From: Jatrophihabitans_A lederbergiae
GTDB taxonomy: Bacteria; Actinomycetota; Actinomycetes; Mycobacteriales; Jatrophihabitantaceae
Direction of reading: 5' to 3'
Assembly (NCBI RefSeq): GCF_031845305.1
Contig: NZ_JAVREH010000004.1
Coordinates: 1-64,000, forward strand
Length of the DNA stretch: 64,000 nucleotides
The notes under the pieces were generated by a model that had not been told where the DNA came from, searched no databases, and saw nothing but the letters and a program-made list of their open reading frames with translations. Below are positions 16,107 to 24,727 of this stretch, piece after piece (position 1 is the stretch's first letter; each line of letters starts with the position of its first letter). Position numbers and translations under genes: made by a program.

Positions 16107-18032
16107 TTACGGCGCCGGGTACTCCACCACGTCGCTCGGCGAGGTGTTCGCGTCGGTCGGTGGCCCGTAGTCGTTGACCACATGGTCGATGGTGCCGGCG
16201 TTGTTGAGCGACACCGTCAAGATGTCGTGCAGCTTGACGCCGGGCGTGACCGGAACCTCGAAGGCGTGCGAGGCGTGGATCGAGGGGTTGACGTTGAAGA
16301 AGCAGTAGCTGCCCATCCCCCAGCCCTCGTGGGTCTTGACGTTGTCACCCACCTTGTACGCGCCGTAGCCGAGGACGCCGTCGTGCTGCCAGGCGGCCTG
16401 GTTCGGCGGGTCGTAGGGCATCTCGTTCTGGAACATCACCGTGCGGCCGTTCTCGCCGTTCCAGATCACGTCGTACTTTTGGAAGTGCTCGACGAACAAG
16501 CCGGTCGCGGTGACGTTGTCGCCGTTGACCAGCACGCCGGTGTCAGCGGTGTTGCTCGTCCAGCCGACGCCACTTCCGTGGTCGGCACGCCAGGCCCAGA
16601 TGTCGTCCAGGACGACGTCGCTGCTGTTGACGACCAGGCTATCGGTGGCCTTGCCCAGGTGCGCGCCGCCGATCCGGAAGAAGACGTCCTGGATGCCGCT
16701 CGGGTCGGCCGGGTCGCTCCAGTGGTTGTGCGCCCGGGCGGTGCGGTTGCCGTGCTGGGTACCGAACCGCAGCAGCGCCGGGGAGTTCACCGGTCCGGCG
16801 TCGAAGATCAGCCCCGAGATGTCGACACCCGCGACGTCTGCCACCGTCATCGGCACCACACCGTTGTCAGGCTCGATGGTGGCCATTCCCATGCCCAGGA
16901 CGATGGTGTCCGCCCGCTTCACCTTGATGCTCTGACCGACGTGGTAGACGCCCGGCGTCAGGATCAGGTTCTTGCCCCGGGACAGGGCGGAGTTGATCGC
17001 CGAGACACTGTCGCTCGGCTTGGCGATGAAGAAGTCGCCGATCGGCAGCGACTGGCCCGGGGTCGAACCGTTGGCCCAGCTGGTACCCGAGCTGTTCCTG
17101 CGAGCGGTCGGGACGAAGACGTTGTACTTGCCTTGCGCGTCGATGTAGAGGTATGGCTTCTCACGCGAGACCGGGTCGGTCGGCAGCGTGGTGTACGGCG
17201 GGTTGGGGAAGGACTGCGGGGGTGCTCCCTGGACGCCGGCGAAGACCTGGTTCCAGACTCCGTTCGACCAGCTGCCGATGCTGCTGTCGCGGGTCAGCCA
17301 CTGCTGCTGCGGAGCGTTGATCACCGTGCTGTCTACGTGGGAGTCGGCGATGAAGCCGCCGCTGGCGTACCCGCCCAGGTAGTCGAACAGGCCCAGCTGG
17401 CCCTTGATGTCCACCCGGCGCAGGGGAGCAGCCTGGGAGACCGCCCACCAGTCCGTGCCGCCGTCCGGCATGATCGCCAGGTTCTCGGCGGAGCGCCAGA
17501 AGTTCGTCAGCGAGGAGCGGTTGTCGGAGAACCGATTCTGCGCCCAGACCGTCATGCCGCCGTTGATGGTGACGTCGTCAGGGTTCTGCCCCAGGCCCGC
17601 CACAGTGGTGTAGTAACCGAGCTGGGCGTTGACGCGGTACGCGCCGGGCTTGAACAGGAACGCGTAGCGCTCAGTACCGAACTCGTTGTTCTGCATCTGG
17701 GCGTTCGTCCGATCCATGGCGGCCTGGACGTCGCCGGCCGGTGTGCTCGGATCGAAGATGGTGACGTTGGGACCGAAGTCCGGTTGGCCGGGCTGAGCCG
17801 ATTTCTGAGCCGACTTCTGGGCAGCTGCCGCGGCGGACTTCGGGCTTGCGGCGTTCGACGTGGCGGCGTTGGTCACGCCGGTCACCGAGACTGCGGCGGC
17901 AGTCGCCACGCTCAAGAGGAGCGCGCGTCGCCGCAGCCGCGCGCCGGGCGGTCGAGGCGCGAATAGTGACCCCGCGGGTAGCGAGGGGAGGTGTCCAGGT
18001 GGGCGGGATGGCACGGGGGCATCACCTTTCAT
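16107..18032 (-). CDS. Secreted right-handed beta-helix protein (GH55/pectate-lyase-like)
   Basis: About 641 aa. An Arg-rich start (RLRRRALLL) and hydrophobic segment form a signal peptide ending near NAAT-SNAA, followed by an Ala/Lys/Ser-rich linker. The main body has features of the parallel beta-helix family of secreted actinobacterial proteins often labelled adenylyl cyclase or coagulation-factor-like: TIFDPSTPAGDVQAAMD, FLFKPGAYRVNAQLGYYT, GLGQNPDDVTING, and later LILTPGVYHVGQSIKV and DIWAWRADHG. These resemble GH55 glucanases and pectate lyases, so a polysaccharide is a likely ligand, but the substrate is unknown. The start is uncertain: ATG 18032, or GTG 18014, which is preceded by AAAGGTGA. 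A LacI-type palindrome lies 20 bases upstream of the ATG. Confidence 0.75.
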   Translation of the reverse strand: MKGDAPVPSRPPGHLPSLPAGSLFAPRPPGARLRRRALLLSVATAAAVSVTGVTNAATSNAASPKSAAAAAQKSAQKSAQPGQPDFGPNVTIFDPSTPAGDVQAAMDRTNAQMQNNEFGTERYAFLFKPGAYRVNAQLGYYTTVAGLGQNPDDVTINGGMTVWAQNRFSDNRSSLTNFWRSAENLAIMPDGGTDWWAVSQAAPLRRVDIKGQLGLFDYLGGYASGGFIADSHVDSTVINAPQQQWLTRDSSIGSWSNGVWNQVFAGVQGAPPQSFPNPPYTTLPTDPVSREKPYLYIDAQGKYNVFVPTARRNSSGTSWANGSTPGQSLPIGDFFIAKPSDSVSAINSALSRGKNLILTPGVYHVGQSIKVKRADTIVLGMGMATIEPDNGVVPMTVADVAGVDISGLIFDAGPVNSPALLRFGTQHGNRTARAHNHWSDPADPSGIQDVFFRIGGAHLGKATDSLVVNSSDVVLDDIWAWRADHGSGVGWTSNTADTGVLVNGDNVTATGLFVEHFQKYDVIWNGENGRTVMFQNEMPYDPPNQAAWQHDGVLGYGAYKVGDNVKTHEGWGMGSYCFFNVNPSIHASHAFEVPVTPGVKLHDILTVSLNNAGTIDHVVNDYGPPTDANTSPSDVVEYPAP

Positions 18033-18051
18033 TCTGGAGTGGCAACGCTGC

Positions 18052-18063
18052 GAGAGCGCTCTC
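18052..18063. promoter_or_regulatory. LacI-type operator GAGAGCGCTCTC before the beta-helix gene
   Basis: A perfect 12-base palindrome centred on the CG step, as in CebR-like and other LacI-family operators of actinobacteria. It lies just upstream of the start of the minus-strand secreted protein and shares the ten-base core AGAGCGCTCT with the operator at 24653-24672. This suggests control by a LacI-family, sugar-responsive regulator. Confidence 0.6.
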
Positions 18064-18165
18064 AGGTCACTGCAAAAACAACCATACGTGCTGACCGTGT
18101 TTGTCAGCTCAACTTTTTGGCAGCTCAACTTTTGTAGCGTTCCGCGTCGACACTGTCAATAGTGC

Positions 18166-19650
18166 TCACCGGCTCCCCATGGTGCTCACAGGCTTCGCGC
18201 CGCCGGTACGGGCGAGCCGGGCATTGCGCTGCCCGTACGTCAGATACACGACGAGCCCGATGACCATCCAGACGGCGAACCGAATCCAGGTAGCCACAGT
18301 CAGGTTCAACATCAGGTAGAGACATGCCAGCACGGATACGACCGGGATCACCGGCGACCACGGCACCCGGAAGGGTCGCCGGACGTCCGCCTCGGTGCGC
18401 CGCAGGATCGGGATGGCCGCCGACACCAGGACGAACGCGAACAGGGTGCCGATGCTCACCAGATCCGCCAGCGTGTGCAGCGAGACGAACCCGCTCACAG
18501 CGATCACCACGACGGTGACCGCCACCGTGATCCGCACCGGCGTGCCGAACCGGGGGTGGATCGCGGCCACCTTCTTCGGCAGCAGGCCGTCGCGTGCCAT
18601 CGCGAACCCGATGCGGCCCATGGTGACGATGTCCACCAGGATGACCGAGGTCAGCCCGCAGACCGCCGCGATCGACACCAGGGTGCCTGCCCAACTGGCC
18701 CCGACGGAGTCGAAGGCCGACGCCAGCGGCGAGCCCTCGTTGAGGTCGCTGTAGTTGACCATGCCGGTGACGATGAACGCGACGCCGATGTAGAGGGCGG
18801 TCGCGATCGCCAGCGTGCCGAAGATGCCCAGCGGCAGGTCGCGCGCCGGTTTGCGGGTCTCCTCGCTCAGGTTCGCGACCGCCTCGAAGCCGCTGTAGGC
18901 GAAGAACACCACGGCGGCCGCGCTCAGGATGCCGCCGACGCCGAACGCCGCCGGCGGCAGGCCGAACACCGCCTGGATCAGGGTGCGCTCCGTGCCGTGC
19001 GCAGTGCCGACGGGGCCGGCTGACTTGGGGATGAACGGGCTCCAGTTGCTGAGTTTCACGAAGAAGGCACCCGCCACGATGATGAACAGGCAGATGGCGA
19101 CCTTCACGATCACCAGGGCGTCGGTGACCCGGGCGGACTCCTTGATGCCGAGCGCCGCGACCGTGCCGAGCACGGCGGTGATCGCCATGGCGCCGACATT
19201 CACCGTCGAGCTCTCACCGAAGATCGAGGTCGGCAGGTCGAACAGGTTCTGCAGATACCCCGACCAACCGCGGGCCACCACCGACGCTCCCAGCGCGAAC
19301 TCCAGCACCAGGTCCCAGCCGATGATCCACGCCGCGATCTCGCCGATGCTGACATAGGCATAGCTGTAGGCACTGCCGGCGGTGGGCACCCCGGAGGCGA
19401 GCTCGGCGTAGCAGAGCCCGGCCAGCAGGCTGACCACGCCGGCGATCAGGAACGAGATCACCACGGCCGGGCCGGCGTGATTCTTCGCCTCCACCCCGGT
19501 CAGGGTGAAGATACCGGTTCCGATGACCACGCCGACGCCGAAGCCCATCAGGTCGACCGGGCCAAGCCGTTTCCGCAGTCCGGGGCCCCTTACGCTGTCC
19601 TGGGCGAGCAGATCGGCGACAGGCTTCTTCCGGAAAACGTCCATTGACAC
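18166..19650 (-). CDS. APC-family cationic amino-acid permease
   Basis: A 494-aa integral membrane protein with 12 or more predicted helices. The N-terminus (RKRLGPVDLMGFGVGVVIGTGIF) carries the substrate-binding GxGxGIF-type motif of helix 1. FFAYSGFEAVANLSEETRKPARDLP and the C-terminal RRTEADVRRPFRVP are signatures of the CAT subgroup, which exchanges or imports basic amino acids. The exact substrate cannot be read from the sequence. Translation begins at GTG 19650 or ATG 19644. The gene stands alone on the minus strand, 42 bases before the kinase gene's 3' end and downstream of that gene in the same direction, so read-through from the kinase is possible. Confidence 0.9.
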   Translation of the reverse strand: MSMDVFRKKPVADLLAQDSVRGPGLRKRLGPVDLMGFGVGVVIGTGIFTLTGVEAKNHAGPAVVISFLIAGVVSLLAGLCYAELASGVPTAGSAYSYAYVSIGEIAAWIIGWDLVLEFALGASVVARGWSGYLQNLFDLPTSIFGESSTVNVGAMAITAVLGTVAALGIKESARVTDALVIVKVAICLFIIVAGAFFVKLSNWSPFIPKSAGPVGTAHGTERTLIQAVFGLPPAAFGVGGILSAAAVVFFAYSGFEAVANLSEETRKPARDLPLGIFGTLAIATALYIGVAFIVTGMVNYSDLNEGSPLASAFDSVGASWAGTLVSIAAVCGLTSVILVDIVTMGRIGFAMARDGLLPKKVAAIHPRFGTPVRITVAVTVVVIAVSGFVSLHTLADLVSIGTLFAFVLVSAAIPILRRTEADVRRPFRVPWSPVIPVVSVLACLYLMLNLTVATWIRFAVWMVIGLVVYLTYGQRNARLARTGGAKPVSTMGSR

Positions 19651-19692
19651 AACTTAACTTGCCGGCCGGCCGGCCGGACCGACAGCGCGCGG

Positions 19693-21660
19693 TCAGCCGC
19701 TCTGGCTGCTCAGCACCGTCGACGTGTCGATCTTGAGGACGCCGCCCTCGGACACCAGACCGAAGCTGGTGCGCTCCCGGGTGACGTGGCCGTCCTTGGC
19801 GACGTAGGTGATGTCGGCCTCGACGGCGCTCGGCGGCAGCCCCACGACATTGCTGACGGACACCCGCTCGACGGCATCCCAGAAGCTGTTGTAGTTTGCG
19901 CGGCCACCCGCGTGATCGGTCTGGTACCGCGACGTCAACCGGGACCAGCCGCCGTCGGTGTTGTCGGGTAGCAGCGCGTAGTAACCGCTGATCGCGGCCG
20001 CCAGCTGAGCGGCGCTCGGGGTGCCACCGCCACCTGCGTTGGACGGGGCACTGCTCGACGGGACGGTACTGGGCTTAACACTGCTGGACGGCGCGCTGCT
20101 CGAGGGAACGGTGCTGGACGGAACGGTGCTGGACTTAACACTGCTGGACGGCGCGCTGCTGGACGGAACGGTGCTCGACGGAACGGTGCTGGACGGAACG
20201 GTGCTGGACTTAACACTGCTGGACGGAACGGTGCTGGACGGAACGGTGCTGGACGGAACCGTGCTCGACTGGAGACTGCTGGACTTGCCCGAGCTGGCTC
20301 CGGCTGAGCTCGACGTGCGCGACGTCGCTGTTCCGCCCTGCCCAGCGGCCGATGGCGTGTTGTTCCGGCCGGAACCGGAGCCGCCGCCGATCAGGCCGGT
20401 GGCGAAGGCAAGGCCGACGAGTAACAGCGCCGCCACCACGGCGATCGCGGCGGCAAGGACGCCGCGATGGCCCGAGCCGGTGTCGGAGTCGGAGTCGATC
20501 ACCGCACTGCCGCCGGTGCGGCCCGCCGGATTACCACCGGGATCGGGCACCGGAGCGTGGCCAGCACCTGGGCCACCGAACCGCGGTGGTACTCCACCAC
20601 CAACCGCGCCGGCACCATCAACAGCACCGGAACCAGACCCAGCCGCAGAACGAGCAAGGCCCAGAGCGGCCAGCCCCGCACCCGCGGCAGCCGCCGGAGC
20701 GACCCGCCGGGTTCGCGCGTCCGCCGCGTCGTTGCCGGATCCCAGCGCCACCGGCGGCGGCGGGTTCGGGGCGGCGGGGCGGCCGCTGCCGGGCGGGGAG
20801 GCCAGCGTCTGCGTCATTGCGATCGTGTGCGGCGCGCTGGCGTCGGCGTGCAGGGCGGCCAGCGTCCGGGCGACATCGATCATCGCGGGCCTGGCTCCAG
20901 GATCGGCGGCGAGCATCCGCGTCAGCAACGGCCCCAGCGGACCGGCGCGGTGCGGGGGGATCACCTGCCCGGAGGCGACCTTGTGCAGCGTCGCCATCGG
21001 ATTCTCGTCCGTGCCGAACGGCGGGGCGCCCTCGACGGCCGCGTACAAGGTCGCGCCCAGTGAGAAGACGTCGGCGGCGAAGGTGGACTCGCTGCCCCGG
21101 GCGACCTCAGGCGACAGGTAGGCCGGCGTTCCGGTCACCATTCCGGTCGAGGTGAGCGCGACATCGCCGAGCGCGTGCGAGATGCCGAAGTCGGTGATGT
21201 TGGCCGCACCGTCCTCGGCGATCAGCACGTTGCCGGGCTTGACGTCACGGTGCACGATTCCCGCCCGGTGAGCCGCGGCCAGGGCCGAGGCGATCTCGGC
21301 ACCGATCCGTGCCACCTCGATCGGTGGCAGCACGCCGCGGTCGCTGAGGGTCGCCTGCAGGCTCGTCGACGGCAGGTACTGCATGATCAGGCAGGGCTGG
21401 CCGTCGTGTTCCACCACGTCGTAGACGGTGATGGCGTGCGGATGGTGCAGCCGCGCGGTGATCCGGGCCTCGCGCATGGCCCGGTTGTTGACCATCTCGG
21501 CGGCGGCGTCGCTCAGGCCGGGTTGCGGGTGCAGCTGCTTGATGGCGACCGGCCGCCGCAAGCGCTCGTCCCAGCCTTCCCAGACCGTCCCCATGCCGCC
21601 CGCGGCGACGCGGCCGACCAGCCGGTAGCGCCCCGCGATAACAGCGTCGGGAGTGCTCAC
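19693..21660 (-). CDS. Transmembrane Ser/Thr protein kinase (PknB-like)
   Basis: A 655-aa receptor-like kinase. The kinase domain (about 10-265) has the Gly loop VAAGGMGTVWEG, Lys41 in AIKQL, catalytic Asp139 in HRDVKPGN and DFG from Asp157. A Pro/Gly/Ala-rich juxtamembrane part leads to one membrane helix (AAAIAVVAALLLVGLAFATGL). The outer part starts with an expanded tract of SSTVP/SSSVK/SSSAP pentapeptides, likely an extended and perhaps O-glycosylated stalk. It ends in a domain of about 100 residues (ISGYYALLPDN) resembling the NTF2-like domain found behind other actinobacterial kinases. GTG 21660 is preferred to TTG 21666 because an AGGGGG Shine-Dalgarno lies 6 bases before it. No partner or substrate is evident from neighbours. 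Confidence 0.92.
   Translation of the reverse strand: MSTPDAVIAGRYRLVGRVAAGGMGTVWEGWDERLRRPVAIKQLHPQPGLSDAAAEMVNNRAMREARITARLHHPHAITVYDVVEHDGQPCLIMQYLPSTSLQATLSDRGVLPPIEVARIGAEIASALAAAHRAGIVHRDVKPGNVLIAEDGAANITDFGISHALGDVALTSTGMVTGTPAYLSPEVARGSESTFAADVFSLGATLYAAVEGAPPFGTDENPMATLHKVASGQVIPPHRAGPLGPLLTRMLAADPGARPAMIDVARTLAALHADASAPHTIAMTQTLASPPGSGRPAAPNPPPPVALGSGNDAADARTRRVAPAAAAGAGLAALGLARSAAGSGSGAVDGAGAVGGGVPPRFGGPGAGHAPVPDPGGNPAGRTGGSAVIDSDSDTGSGHRGVLAAAIAVVAALLLVGLAFATGLIGGGSGSGRNNTPSAAGQGGTATSRTSSSAGASSGKSSSLQSSTVPSSTVPSSTVPSSSVKSSTVPSSTVPSSTVPSSSAPSSSVKSSTVPSSTVPSSSAPSSSVKPSTVPSSSAPSNAGGGGTPSAAQLAAAISGYYALLPDNTDGGWSRLTSRYQTDHAGGRANYNSFWDAVERVSVSNVVGLPPSAVEADITYVAKDGHVTRERTSFGLVSEGGVLKIDTSTVLSSQSG
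20041..20280 (-). repeat. 15-bp tandem repeat array in the kinase stalk
   Basis: About sixteen 15-base units (plus-strand consensus GGACGGAACGGTGCT, minus-strand peptide SSTVP) with variants SSSVK and SSSAP. A longer block made of a SSSVK-type, a SSSAP-type and several SSTVP units recurs, so both single units and blocks have been duplicated. All changes keep the frame. Confidence 0.95.
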
Positions 21661-21830
21661 TGACAACCCCCTCGATCCGGCAACGTCCTACTGGTCCATG
21701 AGCGACCCTACCGAGGCAGGGGCAGCTCCGCCGACCGCGCACGCCGGCGCCGGTGGTCGGCGGCGCCGAGGCGTGACCGCTAGCCTCCTCCCATGATCGG
21801 TATCCGAGCGCCCAAGATCGGTACCCGAAC

Positions 21831-22667
21831 ATGAGCGAGCAGGCCGGTGTCGCTTTTGTCCTCGGCGGCGGCGGCATCCTGGGCTCCACCCAGGTCGGCA
21901 TGCTGCGGGCGCTGATCGAGCGAGGCATCCGTCCGGATCTGATCGTCGGTACCAGCGTCGGCGCTCTCAACGGAGCCCTGATCGCCGCGGAGCCGTCGCT
22001 GGCCGCGGTCCACCGGCTCAGCACGGTGTGGACCTCGCTGTCGGAGTCCGGCGTCTTCTCCAGCTCGGTGTTCTCGCAGGCGGCACGGCTGGCCAGGCAC
22101 CGCACGCACCTGCACTCGGCCGAGCCGTTGCGCGCGCTGCTGGACCAGCACCTTCCGGTACGCCTGATCGAGGAGCTGCCGGTGGCCTTCCAGACGGTGG
22201 CCGCCAGCATCGAGCGGGCCTCGGCGCACTGGTTCACCGCCGGCTCGATCACGGACGCGGTGCTGGCCTCTTGCGCCGTGCCCGGCCTGCTGCCGCCTGC
22301 CGCGGTCGGCCACGAGCACTTTCTGGACGGCGGGCTGGTCGACTCGATCCCCGTCGGCCGGGCGGTGGCGATGGGCATGCGCGAGGTGTACGTGCTGCAC
22401 GTCGGGCGGATCGAGCAGCCACTCACTCCGCCGCGCTGGCCGTGGCAGGTGGGACTCGTCGCCTTCGAGATCGCCCGCCGGCACCGCTTCGTCGAGGATC
22501 TCGCGAGTGTGCCGGACGGCATCCGGGTGCACCTGCTGCCGAGCGGCGCCCCGGACACGCCCGGGGTCTCGGTCCGCTACCGCAACACCAGCCGGGTTCT
22601 CGGGCGGATCGAACGCGCCCACCAGGCCAGCGGGAACTACCTCGATGGCGTCGAGCAGCACCGGTGA
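21831..22667 (+). CDS. Patatin-like phospholipase (RssA family)
   Basis: A 278-aa hydrolase of the patatin fold. The glycine-rich oxyanion loop LGGGGILG, nucleophile Ser42 in GTSVG and Asp166 in FLDGG make the Ser-Asp dyad. There is no signal peptide, so it would act on membrane lipids or acyl esters from the inside. The start is ATG 21831; a near-duplicate of about 15 bases (GATCGGTAtCCGAgC / GATCGGTAcCCGAaC) lies just before it, and no good ribosome site is seen. The next gene, 36 bases on, is a broken lysophosphatidate acyltransferase-like gene on the same strand, suggesting a former phospholipid-remodelling pair. Confidence 0.9.
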   Translation: MSEQAGVAFVLGGGGILGSTQVGMLRALIERGIRPDLIVGTSVGALNGALIAAEPSLAAVHRLSTVWTSLSESGVFSSSVFSQAARLARHRTHLHSAEPLRALLDQHLPVRLIEELPVAFQTVAASIERASAHWFTAGSITDAVLASCAVPGLLPPAAVGHEHFLDGGLVDSIPVGRAVAMGMREVYVLHVGRIEQPLTPPRWPWQVGLVAFEIARRHRFVEDLASVPDGIRVHLLPSGAPDTPGVSVRYRNTSRVLGRIERAHQASGNYLDGVEQHR

Positions 22668-22703
22668 ACGCGCCGGGTACCACCGCGGCTGATCCGGCGC
22701 GCG

Positions 22704-23549
22704 GTGATCGACCCGCTCTGGCCGGTGATTGTCCTGACCTGCACCGCCCTGTTCGGAGCCGTGCTGCTGCTCGCGCTGCTGGTGGCGCCGCTGTCCTCGC
22801 GTCGAAGGGTGCTCAGGCTCAGCGCGCTCGCCATCTGCTATCTGTGGATCGACCTGGCCTTGGTGGCGGGATGTTGGACGCTGTGGCTCCGCCAGCCGAC
22901 GCCTCGCCGCGACGAGGACCGCTGGCGCCGGCGGCACGCGGCGCTGCTGGGGTGGGCGCTGCGGCTGCTGCTCACCCTGGCCAGGCTCTTTCTGGGGTAC
23001 GAGGTGCACACCGTCGAGGAAGTCGTGGCGCCCGGCGATGCCCCGCTGATCGTGCTCGCCCGCCACGCCGGCCCCGGCGACTCGGTCACGCTCGTGCAGC
23101 TGCTGGTGGCGGCGTACCGGCGCAGCCGAAGGTGGTGCTCAAGAAGGCGTTGCAGTGGGACCCGGGACTGGATCTGGTGCTGACCCGGCTGGCCTGCTAC
23201 TTCCTGCCCTCGCCCACGGGTGCGGGCCGGGCACTACCACCGGGCCCGCAGGGCGCGTGAGCTCAGCCACGTGCTGCCGCCCCGGCCCGGCGGCGCGCTG
23301 GCGTGCCTGGCCGCGTGCCCCGACGCCGATGTCCTGGTCATCGCGCACTGCGGGCTGGACACCCTGGTCAGCCCGTCCGACATCTGGCGGGCGCTGCCGC
23401 TGAGCGGCCGTCCGATGCGGATCGCACCGTGGCTGTACCCGGCGGCCGAGGTGCCGCGCGCGGAGGACTCGGCTCTGCGGTGGCTGGAGGAGCAGTGGAC
23501 CAAGGTCGACGAGTGGGTGGACGGGGCACGGGTTGACATCAGCGCCTAG
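22704..23549 (+). pseudogene. 1-acylglycerol-3-phosphate acyltransferase-like gene, disrupted
   Basis: Three reading frames carry consecutive parts of one PlsC-type membrane acyltransferase. The first (22704 to about 23121) has two N-terminal hydrophobic segments and a variant acyltransferase block I (ARHAGPGDS). A single-base loss near 23121-23124 moves the sequence to the second frame (PKVVLKKALQWDPGLDLVL). At about 23218-23225 the text jumps to a third piece, HYHRARRARELSHVLPPRP to the stop at 23549. The stretch that should carry the FPEG block and neighbouring residues (30-45 codons by family comparison) is absent. The point shift could be a sequencing error, but the loss of the FPEG block would inactivate the enzyme anyway. 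Its stop overlaps the 3' end of the lacI gene. Confidence 0.8.
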
Positions 23550-24631
23550 CCGGGTTGCCGCACCGCCGCTGTGGTGGCGCGGACGACCAGTCGGGGCGGC
23601 ACCAGCACCTCACGCTTCAGCTCAGAAGTTGCCCGCCGACCGTCCGGCTGCCGGTCCAGCCGTTCGATCAGCCGCTCGACCGCCACCGCGGCCAGCCGCC
23701 GGCCGTCCTGGCTCACCGTCGTCAGCCGCAGGTAGGACAGCCGGGCTACCTTGCTGTCGTCGTAGCCCACCACCGAGACGTCGCCCGGCACGGTGACCCC
23801 GAGCCGGACGAACATGTCCAGCAGCCCGACCGCGCAGGCGTCGTTGTAGGTGATGACCGCTGTCGGCAGGCCGCCGTCGACCAGCTCGCGCGCGGCCGCC
23901 GCACCGGCCTCCTCGTCCCCGCCGCCCCGCACGATGGTCGCGGTGCCGGCCAGGCCGTGCCGCCGCATAGCCGAGGTGAAGCCGGTGCGCCGCTCGACGG
24001 CACCGGGCGCCCGGCCACCGTCGACATGGGTGATCCGCCGGTGCCCGAGGCTCACCAGGTGATCCACGGCAAGGCCGAGCCCGACCGCGGCAGGCACCCG
24101 GACGACGTCGGCGGCGCGCGACCGCGCGGACTGCCCCACCACGACCACCGGCAGCCGTTCGGTCAGCGCCAGCAGCGAGGCGACCGGTACCAGCGGCCCG
24201 ACCAGCACCGCGGCCTCGCACCGGTAGTCGAGCAGGGTCTCGACCGCCTGCTGCGCCGTACGGCTGGCGGTCACGGCGCTGAGCACGACCTGGTAACCGC
24301 TGGCTTCCGCCGCCTGGTAGATGCCCGCGGCCACGTCGGAGTGAAACGGGTTGTCCAGCCCCAGGGTGACACCGATCAGCTTGCTGCGCCCGGCGGCGAG
24401 GAGCCGCGCGCGGCCGTCCGGGCGGTAGCCGAGCTGGTCGGCGACCTCGAGCACCCGCTGGCGGGTGGTCTCGCTGGCACCGGGCACGCCGCGAATGACG
24501 ATGGATACCAGGGCTCGCGAGAAGCCTGCCCGGTCGGCGACGTCCTGCAGGGTGGGCGGCCGGCTCGCGGGAACGGCGGGTTCGCTGTGCTCGCTCGTCA
24601 CGGCATCCGTTTCGTTGACAGCTGTGGGCAC
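23546..24631 (-). CDS. LacI-family regulator of the inositol genes
   Basis: A 361-aa repressor. A helix-turn-helix of the LacI type (TLQDVADRAGFSRALVSIVI, about 27-46) is followed by the hinge and a periplasmic-binding-like effector domain (KLIGVTLGLDNPFHSDVAAGIY, VSVVGYDDSKVA). In the hinge, LLAAGRS stands where LacI proteins have a leucine that enters the DNA minor groove. Divergent from iolE with a 20-base perfect palindrome between, it very likely represses iolE, iolG-like and itself, released by inositol or an early product. Start GTG 24631 lacks a clear ribosome site, and GTG 24599 (VTSEHSEP) is another possibility. The N-terminal 20 residues look disordered. Confidence 0.9.
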   Translation of the reverse strand: MPTAVNETDAVTSEHSEPAVPASRPPTLQDVADRAGFSRALVSIVIRGVPGASETTRQRVLEVADQLGYRPDGRARLLAAGRSKLIGVTLGLDNPFHSDVAAGIYQAAEASGYQVVLSAVTASRTAQQAVETLLDYRCEAAVLVGPLVPVASLLALTERLPVVVVGQSARSRAADVVRVPAAVGLGLAVDHLVSLGHRRITHVDGGRAPGAVERRTGFTSAMRRHGLAGTATIVRGGGDEEAGAAAARELVDGGLPTAVITYNDACAVGLLDMFVRLGVTVPGDVSVVGYDDSKVARLSYLRLTTVSQDGRRLAAVAVERLIERLDRQPDGRRATSELKREVLVPPRLVVRATTAAVRQPG

Positions 24632-24652
24632 CAGCCATGATACTGGAACGAT

Positions 24653-24672
24653 GCACTAGAGCGCTCTAGTGC
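24653..24672. promoter_or_regulatory. 20-bp perfect palindrome, LacI operator for lacI/iolE
   Basis: GCACTAGAGCGCTCTAGTGC is fully symmetric about the central CG, as expected for LacI-family operators. It lies 21 bases from the lacI start and 55 from the iolE start, in the divergent promoter region, so one dimer could control both genes. Confidence 0.8.
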
Positions 24673-24727
24673 CGTCTCTACTACATCAGCGCCGTTGCTG
24701 GTTACCGCTGAGAAGGAGCGAGCCCCC

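Noticed and set aside
20041..20280. Repeat array as a CRISPR
   Set aside because: Units are contiguous 15-mers within a reading frame with no unique spacers and no cas genes.
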